Assembly: GCA_003212655.1 (NCBI GenBank)
Contig: QCPF01000002.1
Coordinates: forward strand, 1 to 64,000
From: Prochlorococcus sp. AG-436-D21
GTDB taxonomy: Bacteria; Cyanobacteriota; Cyanobacteriia; PCC-6307; Cyanobiaceae
DNA length: 64,000 nucleotides
Direction: 5' to 3'
Position numbers and translations under genes: made by a program. This document shows, in pieces, positions 31,193-41,523 of the stretch (positions are counted from its first letter, which is position 1; each line of letters opens with the position of its first letter). The notes under the pieces were generated by a model. The model was not told the DNA's origin, searched no databases, and saw only the letters and a list, made by a program, of their open reading frames with translations.

Positions 31193-32478
31193 TGATTATT
31201 TTTAAGAATCTAATTTTAAAAATATCAAGTTTAAGATTCGCAATATCACTGATAATCTTCATAGCTATTGCCAGTGGAATAGGTACTTTTATACCTCAAG
31301 GTGACAGTAATAAATTCTATATTGAGAATTTCGATAGTGTTCCAATTTTTGGATTTTTAGATGGAGAAAAAGTCTTAAAACTTCAATTGGATCATATATA
31401 TACAAGCTTTTGGTTTTTATTTACATTAATTCTTCTTTGCATTTCTCTGGCAGCTTGTAGTTTCAGGAGGCAAATTCCTTCATTAAAAGCTTCATTAAAA
31501 TGGATTGAATATAAGAGCGAAAAAAAATTTAGCAAACTACAACTAACTACAAGTCATCCAATCAATCAAGATGAAGAACATATATCAAAAGTAGATTTAT
31601 TACTTAAAAAAAAAGGATGGAAAACATACAAATTTAATAGTCATATATCTGCAAGAAAGGGGTTAATTGGAAAAATCGGTCCTTTAGTTGTACATATCGG
31701 ATTAATAGTCTTACTTATAGGTTCAGCATATGGAAGTTTTACAAGTAAATCAAAAGAACAATATTTACTGCCTGGAGAAACTTTAGATCTTGTTAATGAG
31801 AGCACAAACTCAAAAACCAATTTAAAATTAGTAGATTTTTCTATAGAACGTGAAAGTGATGGTGTGCCCAAACAGTTTACTTCAAAATTAAATTTTTCTT
31901 CTGAAGACCAGAATTTAAATGAAATAAAAACAACCAAAGTTAATCACCCAATCAGGTTTAAAGGATTAACTATTTATCAAGCAGATTGGGCAATATCAAA
32001 TGTTGTTTTAGAAATAGATAATATCCTTTATCAATTAGAGTTAAAGGAGATTCCAGAAATCGGTAATCAAGTTTGGGGAGTTTTAGTTGAATTAGGATCG
32101 GAGACTAAAAAAAATTTCCTTTTAACAATAGATAATGAAAATGGTCCACTTAAAATCTCGAATATAGAAAATTTTTCTGGGAATAATCTCTATATCAATG
32201 ACGATCCTTTAGAAGTTAACTCTTCAAAAGTATCTCTGAAAAAAATAATCCCAAGCAGTGGATTAATAATTAAAAATGATCCGTCTATACCATTTATTTA
32301 CTTTTCTTTTATCTTAATAATTTTTGGAACAATAATCAGTCTTATACCAACTAACCAATTATGGATTCTGGTAAATAAAGAATCACAAAAGTTATCTATT
32401 GGAGGCCTTAGTAATAAAAATCTAGTTGGTTTTAAAAAAGAATTTTTTAAATTATCAGACGAAATAAAAAATTTTTAA
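31192..32478 (+). CDS. ccs1: cytochrome c biogenesis protein Ccs1/ResB
   Basis: 428 residues from the chosen ATG. ResB family: a membrane segment near residues 9-25 followed by GIGTFIPQG, further segments near 75 and 155-180 ([14 protein letters not shown]), a large lumenal domain with [11 protein letters not shown], and a last segment near 365. With CcsA it exports and attaches haem to c-type cytochromes. I prefer the ATG overlapping the ccdA stop to a TTG three codons earlier. Its end overlaps the convergent queF. Confidence 0.93.
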   Translation: MIIFKNLILKISSLRFAISLIIFIAIASGIGTFIPQGDSNKFYIENFDSVPIFGFLDGEKVLKLQLDHIYTSFWFLFTLILLCISLAACSFRRQIPSLKASLKWIEYKSEKKFSKLQLTTSHPINQDEEHISKVDLLLKKKGWKTYKFNSHISARKGLIGKIGPLVVHIGLIVLLIGSAYGSFTSKSKEQYLLPGETLDLVNESTNSKTNLKLVDFSIERESDGVPKQFTSKLNFSSEDQNLNEIKTTKVNHPIRFKGLTIYQADWAISNVVLEIDNILYQLELKEIPEIGNQVWGVLVELGSETKKNFLLTIDNENGPLKISNIENFSGNNLYINDDPLEVNSSKVSLKKIIPSSGLIIKNDPSIPFIYFSFILIIFGTIISLIPTNQLWILVNKESQKLSIGGLSNKNLVGFKKEFFKLSDEIKNF

Positions 32479-32885
32479 TTTATTTTCTGCCCACTAAAAA
32501 TATCTAACTGCATAGAAACGTTCCCTCTGGGGTTAAATGCAGCATTTAAATGTATCCAGTGAGGTGAACCTTCATTAACTAAATCATCCATAATTCTATT
32601 TACAACTTCCTCATGTGATATTTTTATATCCCTAAAATTATTTATATAAAGCTTTAAAGACTTCAACTCATAGACTTTCAAATTAGGTTGATAAATAATA
32701 TTTAGCTTTGCAAAATCTGGGTAACCAGAAAAAGGGCACTTACATGTAAATTCAGGTAACTCAATAGAAATTTCATAAATTCTTTTCTTATTTGGATTAT
32801 CGAAACAAATTATTTTTGATTCTTCAATAATTCTTTCACCATATAGCGGTCTTTGAGTCGAATCTTCTAATTTAGCTGTACTCAT
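32475..32885 (-). CDS. queF: preQ0 reductase QueF (type I)
   Basis: 136 residues, the length of the single-domain class. It reduces 7-cyano-7-deazaguanine to preQ1 with NADPH in queuosine synthesis. The catalytic cysteine is C50 in [12 protein letters not shown] with the nearby aspartate D57, and the substrate-binding block [15 protein letters not shown] is intact. The first base of the stop is shared with the convergent ccs1 end. The gap to the next gene (188 bases) carries promoters for both directions. Confidence 0.95.
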   Translation of the reverse strand: MSTAKLEDSTQRPLYGERIIEESKIICFDNPNKKRIYEISIELPEFTCKCPFSGYPDFAKLNIIYQPNLKVYELKSLKLYINNFRDIKISHEEVVNRIMDDLVNEGSPHWIHLNAAFNPRGNVSMQLDIFSGQKIN

Positions 32886-33007
32886 TTTTAGTAGAACTTT
32901 TTACTAAACCTATATAAAAACTATATATAAAGATAAAAATTCGCAAAAGTATCAACAAACCTAAGTATTACAATTAACTAAGTCAAAAGATGTTAAATCT
33001 TATTTTT

Positions 33008-33051
33008 GTATCATTTATAACATTCATAATGTCCGCCAAAAGGTTTATATG
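33008..33051 (+). promoter_or_regulatory. possible NtcA site and -10 element ahead of the glnB unit
   Basis: GTA-N8-AAC at 33008-33021 is one base from the NtcA consensus GTA-N8-TAC. TATATG, resembling a -10 element, follows 24 bases later at 33046-33051, close to the usual NtcA-activated promoter spacing. Its position before the 81-residue gene and glnB fits nitrogen control. The mismatch in the second half-site keeps this tentative. Confidence 0.35.
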
Positions 33052-33073
33052 TGAATAGTTCAATGAAAAATTA

Positions 33074-33319
33074 ATGGACATTTGTTTGATAACTATCGAT
33101 AACAACTTAAATAGATCCCTTCAACCAAAAACTGCAATTGGAATGTTATGGCTTCAAACACACTTTGAGAATGATCAGTGGGGAGCGTTGTCAAATAGTA
33201 CAGTAATAATTTCTGAAGAAAATTCCCAACTATTAATTGAAGACGCCAAGAATGCAGGCCTTAATGTTGAATGTTTTTCTGATATTTCAATGTTGGATGT
33301 TTTCCCAAAAAACAATTAA
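33074..33319 (+). CDS. conserved-type hypothetical protein, 81 aa, upstream of glnB
   Basis: 81 residues. Strand-helix pattern without membrane segments, one conserved-looking stretch GMLWLQTHFENDQWGAL and a C-terminal acidic end. It lies 24 bases before glnB on the same strand and probably shares its transcript, so a role in nitrogen sensing is conceivable, but no motif supports a function. The coding character (acidic, with balanced composition and no runs) and tight spacing argue that it is real. Confidence 0.7.
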   Translation: MDICLITIDNNLNRSLQPKTAIGMLWLQTHFENDQWGALSNSTVIISEENSQLLIEDAKNAGLNVECFSDISMLDVFPKNN

Positions 33320-33683
<364 letters not shown>

Positions 33684-33699
<16 letters not shown>

Positions 33700-34496
33700 A
33701 CTAAATTTTGTATATATTCACTATTAATACTTTTATTTGATTGACTTCCTAAGGTCATCCAAGCTAGATATTCATGATTCCCAGCAGGACCAACCAGCGG
33801 AGAAGCTATCAAATTCTTTATATTCCATTGGAAATTCTTAGCGGCATTGATAACAGACTCTATAGCCTCAGTATGGAATTTAGGATTGCGAACAACACCT
33901 CCTTTACTGACTTTATCTTTACCTACCTCAAATTGGGGTTTAATTAAAAATATTCCCTCAATACAATCACCTTCTAATAAATTACCAATAGATTTAAAAA
34001 CTAACTTTAATGAAATAAAAGACAAATCAGCAACAACAAAATTTGGTAATTCATTACTTCTAGATAAAAGATCATTAGGTTTTAAATTTCGAATATTAGT
34101 TCGTTCAAAAAGTATAACTTTTGGGTTATTTCTAATCTTCCATGCAGTTTGTCCATAACCAACATCTATCCCATAAACTAACTTTGCGCCTTGTTGCAAT
34201 AAGCAATCAGTAAATCCCCCAGTAGAGATTCCTGCGTCAATACATATTTTGTCTTTTACTTTAATTTCAAGTTTTTTAAATGCCTCCAATAATTTTTCGC
34301 CGCCCCTTGATACAAACATAGGCGCGGAATCAATAAAAAACTCAGATCCAATTAATACTTGTTGTCCAGGTTTATCCAATATTTTCCCATTGATATCTCT
34401 AACCTTGCCCGCAAGAATTAAACCTTGGGCTTTTTGACGAGTTTCACATAAACCTTTATTTAGAAGATAAAGATCTAATCTACTTTTTTTAGTCAT
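33684..34496 (-). CDS. tlyA: TlyA-type rRNA 2'-O-methyltransferase (S4 plus FtsJ domains)
   Basis: 270 residues. An N-terminal S4 RNA-binding domain (about 3-65, RLDLYLLNKGLCETRQKAQ) is joined to an FtsJ-like methyltransferase. The SAM motif is CIDAGISTGGFTDCLLQQGA, and a K-D-K-E-type FtsJ active site can be traced (for example in IKPQFEVGKDKVSKGG). Homologues methylate ribosomal RNA and were once called haemolysins. It ends 2 bases beyond the glnB stop, on the opposite strand. Confidence 0.92.
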
Positions 34497-34777
34497 ATAT
34501 TAATCAATAAAAAAAGACTGAAAAATGAACTTCTATAAGATTAAGATCCAAATTCTTTATTACCTTTCAATTTTAAATAAGAACTAAAAAATTACCCATG
34601 ATTAACGAAGGAATATATGCAAACATTTTTATATCTAAGCTTTCTTTATTAGCCAGAAAAATGTTACATAGGAAAATAATAATCAGTCAAATATGTTCAA
34701 TGGCAAGTACATCTTTAAAGGTACAGGGCAATAATTCGATTTTGTTATAAAGTTTAAATTGATAATAAATAAAAATT

Positions 34778-36073
34778 GTGATCGAGCGTTACACATTACC
34801 CGAAATGGGGGCAATCTGGACTGAAAGCGCAAAATTCCAGAGTTGGCTTAAGGTTGAAATAGCTGCATGTGAAGCAAATTTTTCCCTCGGGAAAATACCT
34901 GAGAATGCCATGAAAGAGATACGTTCAAATGCCAAGTTTGATGAATCTAGAATTACAGAAATTGAGAAAGAAGTTAAACATGATGTCATAGCATTTCTAA
35001 CAAGTATTAATGAATTTGTAGGTGATTCAGGAAGATACATACATGTTGGTATGACCAGTAGTGATGTACTTGATACTGGCTTATCCCTTCAGTTAGTAGA
35101 TTCTTGCGAATTGTTATTAGAAGAAATTGAGAACCTAGAAAATGAGGTCAGATTATTAGCAAGGAAGCATAAAAATACATTAATGATTGGCAGATCTCAT
35201 GCAATTCATGGGGAGCCAATTTCCTTCGGTTTTAAACTTGCTGGATGGTTAGCAGAAATAATAAGGAACAAAAAAAGATTGTTAACTCTGAAAGATTCTG
35301 TAGCAATTGGACAAATAAGTGGTGCAATGGGAACTTACGCTAATACGAATCCTAAAGTAGAACAAATAACTTGTAATTTACTCGGTTTAAAACCTGATAC
35401 AGCAAGTACGCAGGTTATATCGAGAGACAGACATGCAGAATATGTGCAAACTATTGCACTAGTTGGCGCTTCTTTAGATAGATTCGCAACTGAAATAAGA
35501 AATTTACAAAGGACTGATGTTTTAGAAGTTGAGGAGGGCTTTACAAAAGGGCAAAAAGGAAGCTCTGCCATGCCTCATAAAAGAAATCCTATTCGAAGTG
35601 AAAGAGTAAGTGGTTTAGCAAGAATTTTGAGGAGTTACGTCTTAACGGCACTTGAAAATGTTCCACTTTGGCACGAAAGAGATATAAGCCATAGTTCAAA
35701 TGAACGTATCATGCTACCTGACGTATCAATCTGCTTGCATTTTATGCTCAGGGAAATGCAAGATATAGTAAGCAATTTAGAAGTTTATCCAAAAAATATG
35801 CTCAAAAATTTAAATATATATGGTGGTGTAATCTTTAGTCAGAAAGTTTTACTTTTGCTTGTAGAGAAAGGCTTGTCTAGAGAAAAGGCTTATAGCTTAG
35901 TACAAAAAAATGCGCATCAGGCATGGAATACTCAGAATGGGAATTTCAAACAAAATATAGAGAGAGATAATGAAATTATGGATTTTATTGATCAAAGTGA
36001 ATTAGAAGAATGTTTTAATCCTTCAATTCATCTTAATAATTTAAGTGTAATATGGGAAAAGTTAGGTATCTAG
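34778..36073 (+). CDS. purB: adenylosuccinate lyase
   Basis: 431 residues from a GTG start, with no earlier ATG in frame. The fumarase/aspartase superfamily signature is SSAMPHKRNPIRSE, with HVGMTSSDVLDT and IGRSHAIHGEPISFG around the active site. It cleaves SAICAR and adenylosuccinate in purine synthesis, releasing fumarate. fumC follows 48 bases later on the same strand, an attractive metabolic pairing because fumarase consumes that fumarate. The 280 bases before the gene hold no convincing gene. Confidence 0.96.
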   Translation: MIERYTLPEMGAIWTESAKFQSWLKVEIAACEANFSLGKIPENAMKEIRSNAKFDESRITEIEKEVKHDVIAFLTSINEFVGDSGRYIHVGMTSSDVLDTGLSLQLVDSCELLLEEIENLENEVRLLARKHKNTLMIGRSHAIHGEPISFGFKLAGWLAEIIRNKKRLLTLKDSVAIGQISGAMGTYANTNPKVEQITCNLLGLKPDTASTQVISRDRHAEYVQTIALVGASLDRFATEIRNLQRTDVLEVEEGFTKGQKGSSAMPHKRNPIRSERVSGLARILRSYVLTALENVPLWHERDISHSSNERIMLPDVSICLHFMLREMQDIVSNLEVYPKNMLKNLNIYGGVIFSQKVLLLLVEKGLSREKAYSLVQKNAHQAWNTQNGNFKQNIERDNEIMDFIDQSELEECFNPSIHLNNLSVIWEKLGI

Positions 36074-36078
36074 GATTA

Positions 36079-36114
36079 CTGAAAACCCTATCTAAGTTAA
36101 ACCAGTGTTTTCAG
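36079..36114 (+). promoter_or_regulatory. 8-bp inverted repeat just before fumC
   Basis: CTGAAAAC at 36079-36086 and GTTTTCAG at 36107-36114 pair perfectly around a 20-base loop. The stem ends next to the fumC ribosome binding site (GAGGAAT) and start codon. There is no U run after it, so it is not a standard terminator. It may limit purB read-through or fumC translation. Confidence 0.45.
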
Positions 36115-36121
36115 AGGAATA

Positions 36122-37507
36122 ATGACCAAAAACTTTAGGATTGAAAAAGATAGTATGGGAACAATAGAGGTTCCCATGGAAGCTTTGTGGGGTGCTCAAA
36201 CACAAAGATCGATATTAAATTTTTCTATTGGAGAAGAATTAATTCCAATTGAGTTAATTTATTCACTGACCCTCATAAAAAAAGCTGCTTCAATTGCGAA
36301 TTTCAATTTAGGTTTAATAGATAAAAGGAAAAAAGATTTGATTGTAGAGGCATGTACGGAAATACTTGATGGGCTTCACGATTCACAGTTTCCCTTAAAG
36401 GTTTGGCAAACAGGTAGTGGTACGCAAACAAATATGAATGTTAATGAGGTAATTTCAAATATTGCAGCTTTAAAAACTAATTCAGAGCTGGGTAGTCATC
36501 AACCAATTCATCCGAATGATGATGTAAATAAATCTCAGTCAACTAATGACACTTTTCCTGCTGCTATTCAAATATCTGTTGTAAATGAAATCATCAAAAA
36601 TTTAGTTCCAACGATCAGAGAACTTACTAAGGTCCTTGATAAAAAAAGTGACGAATGGAAATACCTTATAAAGATAGGAAGAACCCATTTTCAAGATGCG
36701 GTTCCCCTTACTTTTGGGCAAGAAATATCAGGATGGTCAAAGCAAATTAAAGATGCTGAGAATGCAATTATTATGAGTCTGAATGAATTGTATTTCTTAC
36801 CTCTGGGCGGAACTGCGGTTGGCACAGGGATTAATTGTCCAAAAGGATTTTGTGAAGAGTCTATAAAATCAATTTCCGATGATACTAATTTAATGTTCTA
36901 TAAATCAAAAAATAATTTTTCTATCATGGCATCGCATGATCGTCTTGCTCAAGTAATGAGTCAGATAAAAATATTAGCAGGTGCATTATTTAAAATTTCA
37001 AATGATATAAAAATTCTATCTTCTGGTCCAAGATCAGGAATATATGAACTAATTATTCCTCAAAATGAACCTGGAAGTTCTATTATGCCGGGTAAAGTTA
37101 ATCCAACTCAATGCGAAGCCTTATCAATGGTTTGTACTCAGATAATGGGTCTTGAATATGCAGTCTCAATGGCAAATTCAAGCGGCACTTTACAGATGAA
37201 TGAATATAAGCCTCTTATTGGATTTAATATTCTCACAAGTTTAAAATTACTTAAAAATGTAATAGAAAACTTCAGAATAAAATTAGTTGATGGGATGGAA
37301 CCTAATCAAAAGAGAATGAAGTTAAATTTGGAAAATTCACTAATGTTGGTTACAGCCTTAGTGCCAAAAGTTGGTTATGAAAAAGCAGCTGAAATTGCAA
37401 ACCTTGCCTTCAAAGAATCATTAAATTTAAAAGAGGCAACAATTAAATTAGGTTATTTAAATGAAGATGAATTTGATGAAGCAATGAATATCAATTCAAT
37501 GATTTGA
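36122..37507 (+). CDS. fumC: fumarate hydratase, class II
   Basis: 461 residues. It hydrates fumarate to malate without an iron-sulphur cluster. Landmarks: SGTQTNMNVNEV, the histidine region HPNDDVNKSQSTNDTFPAA, and the signature GSSIMPGKVNPTQCEAL. The start follows a recognisable GAGG ribosome binding site, unusual in this genome. It lies behind purB and converges on the helicase gene, whose stop is 10 bases away. Confidence 0.96.
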   Translation: MTKNFRIEKDSMGTIEVPMEALWGAQTQRSILNFSIGEELIPIELIYSLTLIKKAASIANFNLGLIDKRKKDLIVEACTEILDGLHDSQFPLKVWQTGSGTQTNMNVNEVISNIAALKTNSELGSHQPIHPNDDVNKSQSTNDTFPAAIQISVVNEIIKNLVPTIRELTKVLDKKSDEWKYLIKIGRTHFQDAVPLTFGQEISGWSKQIKDAENAIIMSLNELYFLPLGGTAVGTGINCPKGFCEESIKSISDDTNLMFYKSKNNFSIMASHDRLAQVMSQIKILAGALFKISNDIKILSSGPRSGIYELIIPQNEPGSSIMPGKVNPTQCEALSMVCTQIMGLEYAVSMANSSGTLQMNEYKPLIGFNILTSLKLLKNVIENFRIKLVDGMEPNQKRMKLNLENSLMLVTALVPKVGYEKAAEIANLAFKESLNLKEATIKLGYLNEDEFDEAMNINSMI

Positions 37508-37517
37508 TTAAAAAAAT

Positions 37518-40244
37518 TTAAAAATTATTGTCAACTCTTTTTGTTGCAGGATTAATATCTTCAGAGACTTTTATAAGATCATTAGATTCAGAAACAGGAA
37601 AACGGTTAATAGCTTTTAATGCTAACTTAGCTTTGCTTTTTAATTTATTACTAACACCAATACAGTATTGCACTTGAGAAAGGACATCAATTGATCTTCT
37701 GATAATCCTCACTACATCACCTTCGTCTAATGAAGTATTAAAAACTAAATCTTTCCATTTTTTTCCTCTTGCCCATTCAGAAATAATTCCAGTCAACTCT
37801 GTTTCTAGATAGATAGGAATTTCAATATGAAACTTATTTTGTTGAAAAGAGACTAATTTTCTTAAACCATCTAATTCATTAAAAACATCTATTACCTTTA
37901 AAGAAGGCTTGAAATTACACCAAAGATTAGGCCTCCTTACATCAACACATATAGCTTGAATAATTGCAGCTAAATCAGGAGGATCTAAATCGTCTAAATA
38001 ACCACTAACTAAAACAAGACCAATCCATAATTCATTTTCGCTTCTTATTGCACCAACTGTTTGTCCAACTTCTGTTAATTCCAAATCAATTAAACAACCA
38101 AAATGATTCAAAATTTTAATCAAATCAGTAAAAGTTCTCCAGTTATGATTTTCTTTATCCTCAAGAAGTTTTTTTCTAATATTTATTTCTTGTTCAACAT
38201 CAATTATTTTTTTTCTATATTTCTTTAATTTCTTGGAGTCTCCAAATCTGTGTGCAGGATGATCAGTAACTGTTTCTTCTAAATTATTAATTTGTTGCTT
38301 TTGTGCCAAAACTTCCGTTGACAAATCATATTGTGGAGTTTGTAAATCATTTTTTTTAGAAACTTCTAAAATTCGATCCGCATAACACTGCGACATATCA
38401 TCTCCCCTAAATACCTCTCCAGAAAAATACATCTTTGGCACTTCAAGTCCTAAAACATCAATTGCATCCAATTCATTAAAAATACTTACTATGTATGAGG
38501 GTTTTATAAGAATAAATAAATTATCAATTGTCAAACACAATAGACTCTTAATTTTTTGGGATTCATATATTTTCTTACAAATTAATCCTGGAACAATTTT
38601 TCTTTTAATTTGAGGAGCTTTGATTGAAATTAAGCTTCCATCTTTAATATATGGGAGTGCATTAGTTATCTCTTCTGATAATTTTTCTGCTGATTGTTTT
38701 TCTAAAATTTTCAAGAGTCTTCTCTCTTCTTTTAGACGATTTTTTAACTTTTCGTATGCATCAAAATCTTTCCATGAAACATTAGATGTAATTTTTTTTA
38801 ATTCAATTAAATCCTTATCTAAATTTTCAAGAATTATATTCTCTCCTGCTGATTCACCTAAATATAAAAAACTACCAAAACTTCTTTTAATTAATTCTTT
38901 AGACTTTTCTAAAGTATAACTTTGTAAAAGATTAAGTACCATTCCATAGCTAGGAGTGAATTGACTTTCTAAAGCATTTGGTTTGCTTATAGCCAGTGCA
39001 CTAGCTTCCTTGGCACCTTCGAATCTTGTTTGTAATGTAACAACATATCCCTGGGTATCTTTTCCTCTTCTTCCTGCTCTTCCTGACATTTGCAAAAATT
39101 CACTGCTAAATAATAATCTATGCCCATCTTCTGTCCTTTTTGATAAAGAAGAAATAACGGTTGTTCTTGCAGGCATATTTATACCTGCAGCAAGAGTTTC
39201 AGTTGCAAAAACAACTTTTATTAAACCTTGCTGAAATAATTCCTCAACCAATTCTTTCCATGCAGGCAATAATCCAGCATGATGAGATGCAATACCGCGT
39301 TTTAATGCCTCGCATTGAGATTTATCTTTAATTGCCTCCTGATTATTTTTAAGATATACATCTAATTTTTGGGATATCATACTTGCTTCTGAATAACTTA
39401 CTAAAGTTAAATCTTTTATATTCTCAATAGCCTTGTCACATCCTCTTCTACTAAAAATAAAATAAATAGCTGGCAACATATTTCGTTCAGCTAGTTTCGA
39501 GATCACAAAGCCAATTGAGGGAGACTTTGGTTGCATTATTCTTCCCACTTTTCCTCTTATTTTCTGCCCTTTAGGAGCTCTCCAAATCTTACAGTTTGGA
39601 TGAATTCCATTACCCTTATTATTTAAAAGTGGATGGAGGCCTTTAATACTACAAAAAATAAAATCAAGTGGGACTGGTCTCTTATCACTATTAATTAGTA
39701 CTGTGGGCCCATGAACTTTTTCTATCCAATTTTGTAATTGATCTGCATTTGCTATTGTTGCTGATAAAGCTATTAATTGAGTTCTAGTAGGGCAATGGAT
39801 TATAGTTTCTTCCCAAACTGTGCCTCTTTGGGGGTCATTCATATAATGACATTCATCAAGAATCACAGATTCTAAATTTTCTAAGGGATCATCAAATTCA
39901 TCAAATTCGCCATAAAGCATGTTCCTAAAAATCTCAGTCGTCATGACTAAGATTGGTGCTTCTCTATTTATGCTTATATCTCCAGTTAAAAGACCAACTT
40001 TATTCTCACCATATTGATTAGAAAAATCTCTAAACTTTTGGTTTGATAGGGCCTTTAAAGGTGTTGTATAAAAAACTCTGCTGTAATGAGATAAGCCTCT
40101 ATATATAGCAAATTCACCTATCAATGTTTTACCCGAACCTGTTGGTGCCGTTAAAACAACAGAATTTCCGCTATTAATAGCTCGTATTGCTTCTAATTGG
40201 AAATCATCTAGCGGAAATGGAAAATATTCCTCTAAATTAAGCAA
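37518..40244 (-). CDS. Ski2-like DExH-box RNA helicase
   Basis: 908 residues. Superfamily 2 core: Walker A TAPTGSGKT near residue 35, DEAH-type box ILDECHYM, SAT motif LSATIAN, and QMSGRAGRRGKDTQG (motif VI). It ends in a helical DSHCT-type domain as in Ski2/Mtr4 and plant ISE2. Such helicases unwind structured RNA for decay or processing. It is transcribed away from the biotin operon and ends next to the convergent fumC end. Confidence 0.92.
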   Translation of the reverse strand: MLNLEEYFPFPLDDFQLEAIRAINSGNSVVLTAPTGSGKTLIGEFAIYRGLSHYSRVFYTTPLKALSNQKFRDFSNQYGENKVGLLTGDISINREAPILVMTTEIFRNMLYGEFDEFDDPLENLESVILDECHYMNDPQRGTVWEETIIHCPTRTQLIALSATIANADQLQNWIEKVHGPTVLINSDKRPVPLDFIFCSIKGLHPLLNNKGNGIHPNCKIWRAPKGQKIRGKVGRIMQPKSPSIGFVISKLAERNMLPAIYFIFSRRGCDKAIENIKDLTLVSYSEASMISQKLDVYLKNNQEAIKDKSQCEALKRGIASHHAGLLPAWKELVEELFQQGLIKVVFATETLAAGINMPARTTVISSLSKRTEDGHRLLFSSEFLQMSGRAGRRGKDTQGYVVTLQTRFEGAKEASALAISKPNALESQFTPSYGMVLNLLQSYTLEKSKELIKRSFGSFLYLGESAGENIILENLDKDLIELKKITSNVSWKDFDAYEKLKNRLKEERRLLKILEKQSAEKLSEEITNALPYIKDGSLISIKAPQIKRKIVPGLICKKIYESQKIKSLLCLTIDNLFILIKPSYIVSIFNELDAIDVLGLEVPKMYFSGEVFRGDDMSQCYADRILEVSKKNDLQTPQYDLSTEVLAQKQQINNLEETVTDHPAHRFGDSKKLKKYRKKIIDVEQEINIRKKLLEDKENHNWRTFTDLIKILNHFGCLIDLELTEVGQTVGAIRSENELWIGLVLVSGYLDDLDPPDLAAIIQAICVDVRRPNLWCNFKPSLKVIDVFNELDGLRKLVSFQQNKFHIEIPIYLETELTGIISEWARGKKWKDLVFNTSLDEGDVVRIIRRSIDVLSQVQYCIGVSNKLKSKAKLALKAINRFPVSESNDLIKVSEDINPATKRVDNNF

Positions 40245-40383
40245 TAATTGTGATTGAAGAGAGGATGAGTTAACTTCTTAATATATGATCTATATAGATA
40301 TTAATAAACAAAAAATACCTTGCAAACTTTAATAGTAAATCTAAATCTTTTTAATTAAATCCACTATATTTTATTTTGCCAAA

Positions 40384-41523
40384 ATGAAAAAAGTAAAAAT
40401 TCCAAAAAATAGAATCCGTAAATTAAAAACATTTTCTTTAGGTAAAAAATCATTCGAACTTCTAAGTTTCAATTCGCAAAATAAAAAACTTATAGACTTA
40501 TGCAGTAATGATTATTTTGGATTAAGTAGGGACAAGGATTTAATAAAAGCTGCTTACGAAATAAGCTTGTTAGAAGGTATTGGTTCAGGAAGCTCTAGGT
40601 TTATTACAGGTTCAAGACCAATACATAAATTATTAGAAACAAAACTTGCCAAATGGCTTGATCAAGAGAAAGTATTACTCTTCCCAAGCGGATTTCAAGC
40701 AAATATAGCCGCTATCCAAACTTTAGCAAACAGAAATAGTATCGTAATAGCAGATAAATTGATCCATAACTCTTTATTGGTTGGAGTCAAGGCTGCTCAA
40801 GCAAAACTAGTTCGATTTTCACACAATAATTTAAAAGACTTAGAAGATAAAATTATTAAATCTAACAAGAAAAAAAATTCCATTCTAGTTGTTGTTGAAT
40901 CTCTTTATAGTATGGAGGGATCAATTGCTCCGCTCAGAGAAATAACGGAAATTTGCAAAAAAAATAATGTTCAATTATTAGTTGACGAAGCTCATGCAAT
41001 TGGGATCTTGGGCCCTGAAGGCAGAGGGTTAAGTTTTAATTGTCGTTCAAATATAACTATGATTACTGGAACTTTTGGAAAAGCATTTGGAAGCGGTGGA
41101 GCTTTCATAGCTTCAAATTCAGAAATTGGAGAATATCTGATCCAAACAAGTGGTGCATTTAGGTATACGACCGCACTTGCACCATCTTTAGCTGCTGGGG
41201 CATTAGAAGGTTTAAAAAAAATTTTAGAAAATAAAGAATGGGGTAATGATTTGTTATCTTCTGCGAATGTATGGAAAGATGAAATTATTAAAAATTTTAG
41301 TTTTCCAGTTCAGGGAGATTCTCACATTTTATCAATTATTGTTGGCGAAGAAGAGAAGGCAATTTATCTACAAAAATATCTCGAAAAAAATGGTTTTTTA
41401 GCAATTGCAATAAGGCCTCCAACTGTTCCAGTGGGGCAATCAAGAATCAGAATAACAATACGAAGAAACTTAGATTTTAATCTGCTAAAGAATTTCATTG
41501 CAGTATTAAAAGAGTTTAAATGA
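40384..41523 (+). CDS. bioF: 8-amino-7-oxononanoate synthase
   Basis: 379 residues, a PLP enzyme of the alpha-oxoamine synthase family. It condenses pimeloyl-ACP with alanine, the first step in building the biotin rings. The PLP lysine is in GTFGKAFGSGGAF, and VDEAHAIGILGPEGRG carries the aspartate that contacts the cofactor ring. It is the first gene of bioF-bioK-bioC-bioD-bioA, whose members all overlap by 4 or more bases. Confidence 0.96.
   Translation: MKKVKIPKNRIRKLKTFSLGKKSFELLSFNSQNKKLIDLCSNDYFGLSRDKDLIKAAYEISLLEGIGSGSSRFITGSRPIHKLLETKLAKWLDQEKVLLFPSGFQANIAAIQTLANRNSIVIADKLIHNSLLVGVKAAQAKLVRFSHNNLKDLEDKIIKSNKKKNSILVVVESLYSMEGSIAPLREITEICKKNNVQLLVDEAHAIGILGPEGRGLSFNCRSNITMITGTFGKAFGSGGAFIASNSEIGEYLIQTSGAFRYTTALAPSLAAGALEGLKKILENKEWGNDLLSSANVWKDEIIKNFSFPVQGDSHILSIIVGEEEKAIYLQKYLEKNGFLAIAIRPPTVPVGQSRIRITIRRNLDFNLLKNFIAVLKEFK

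Noticed and set aside
34598..34750. 50-codon open frame in the gap before purB
   Set aside because: No ribosome binding site, motif or convincing composition; it may be chance in an AT-rich gap of 280 bases. No other structure was seen there.
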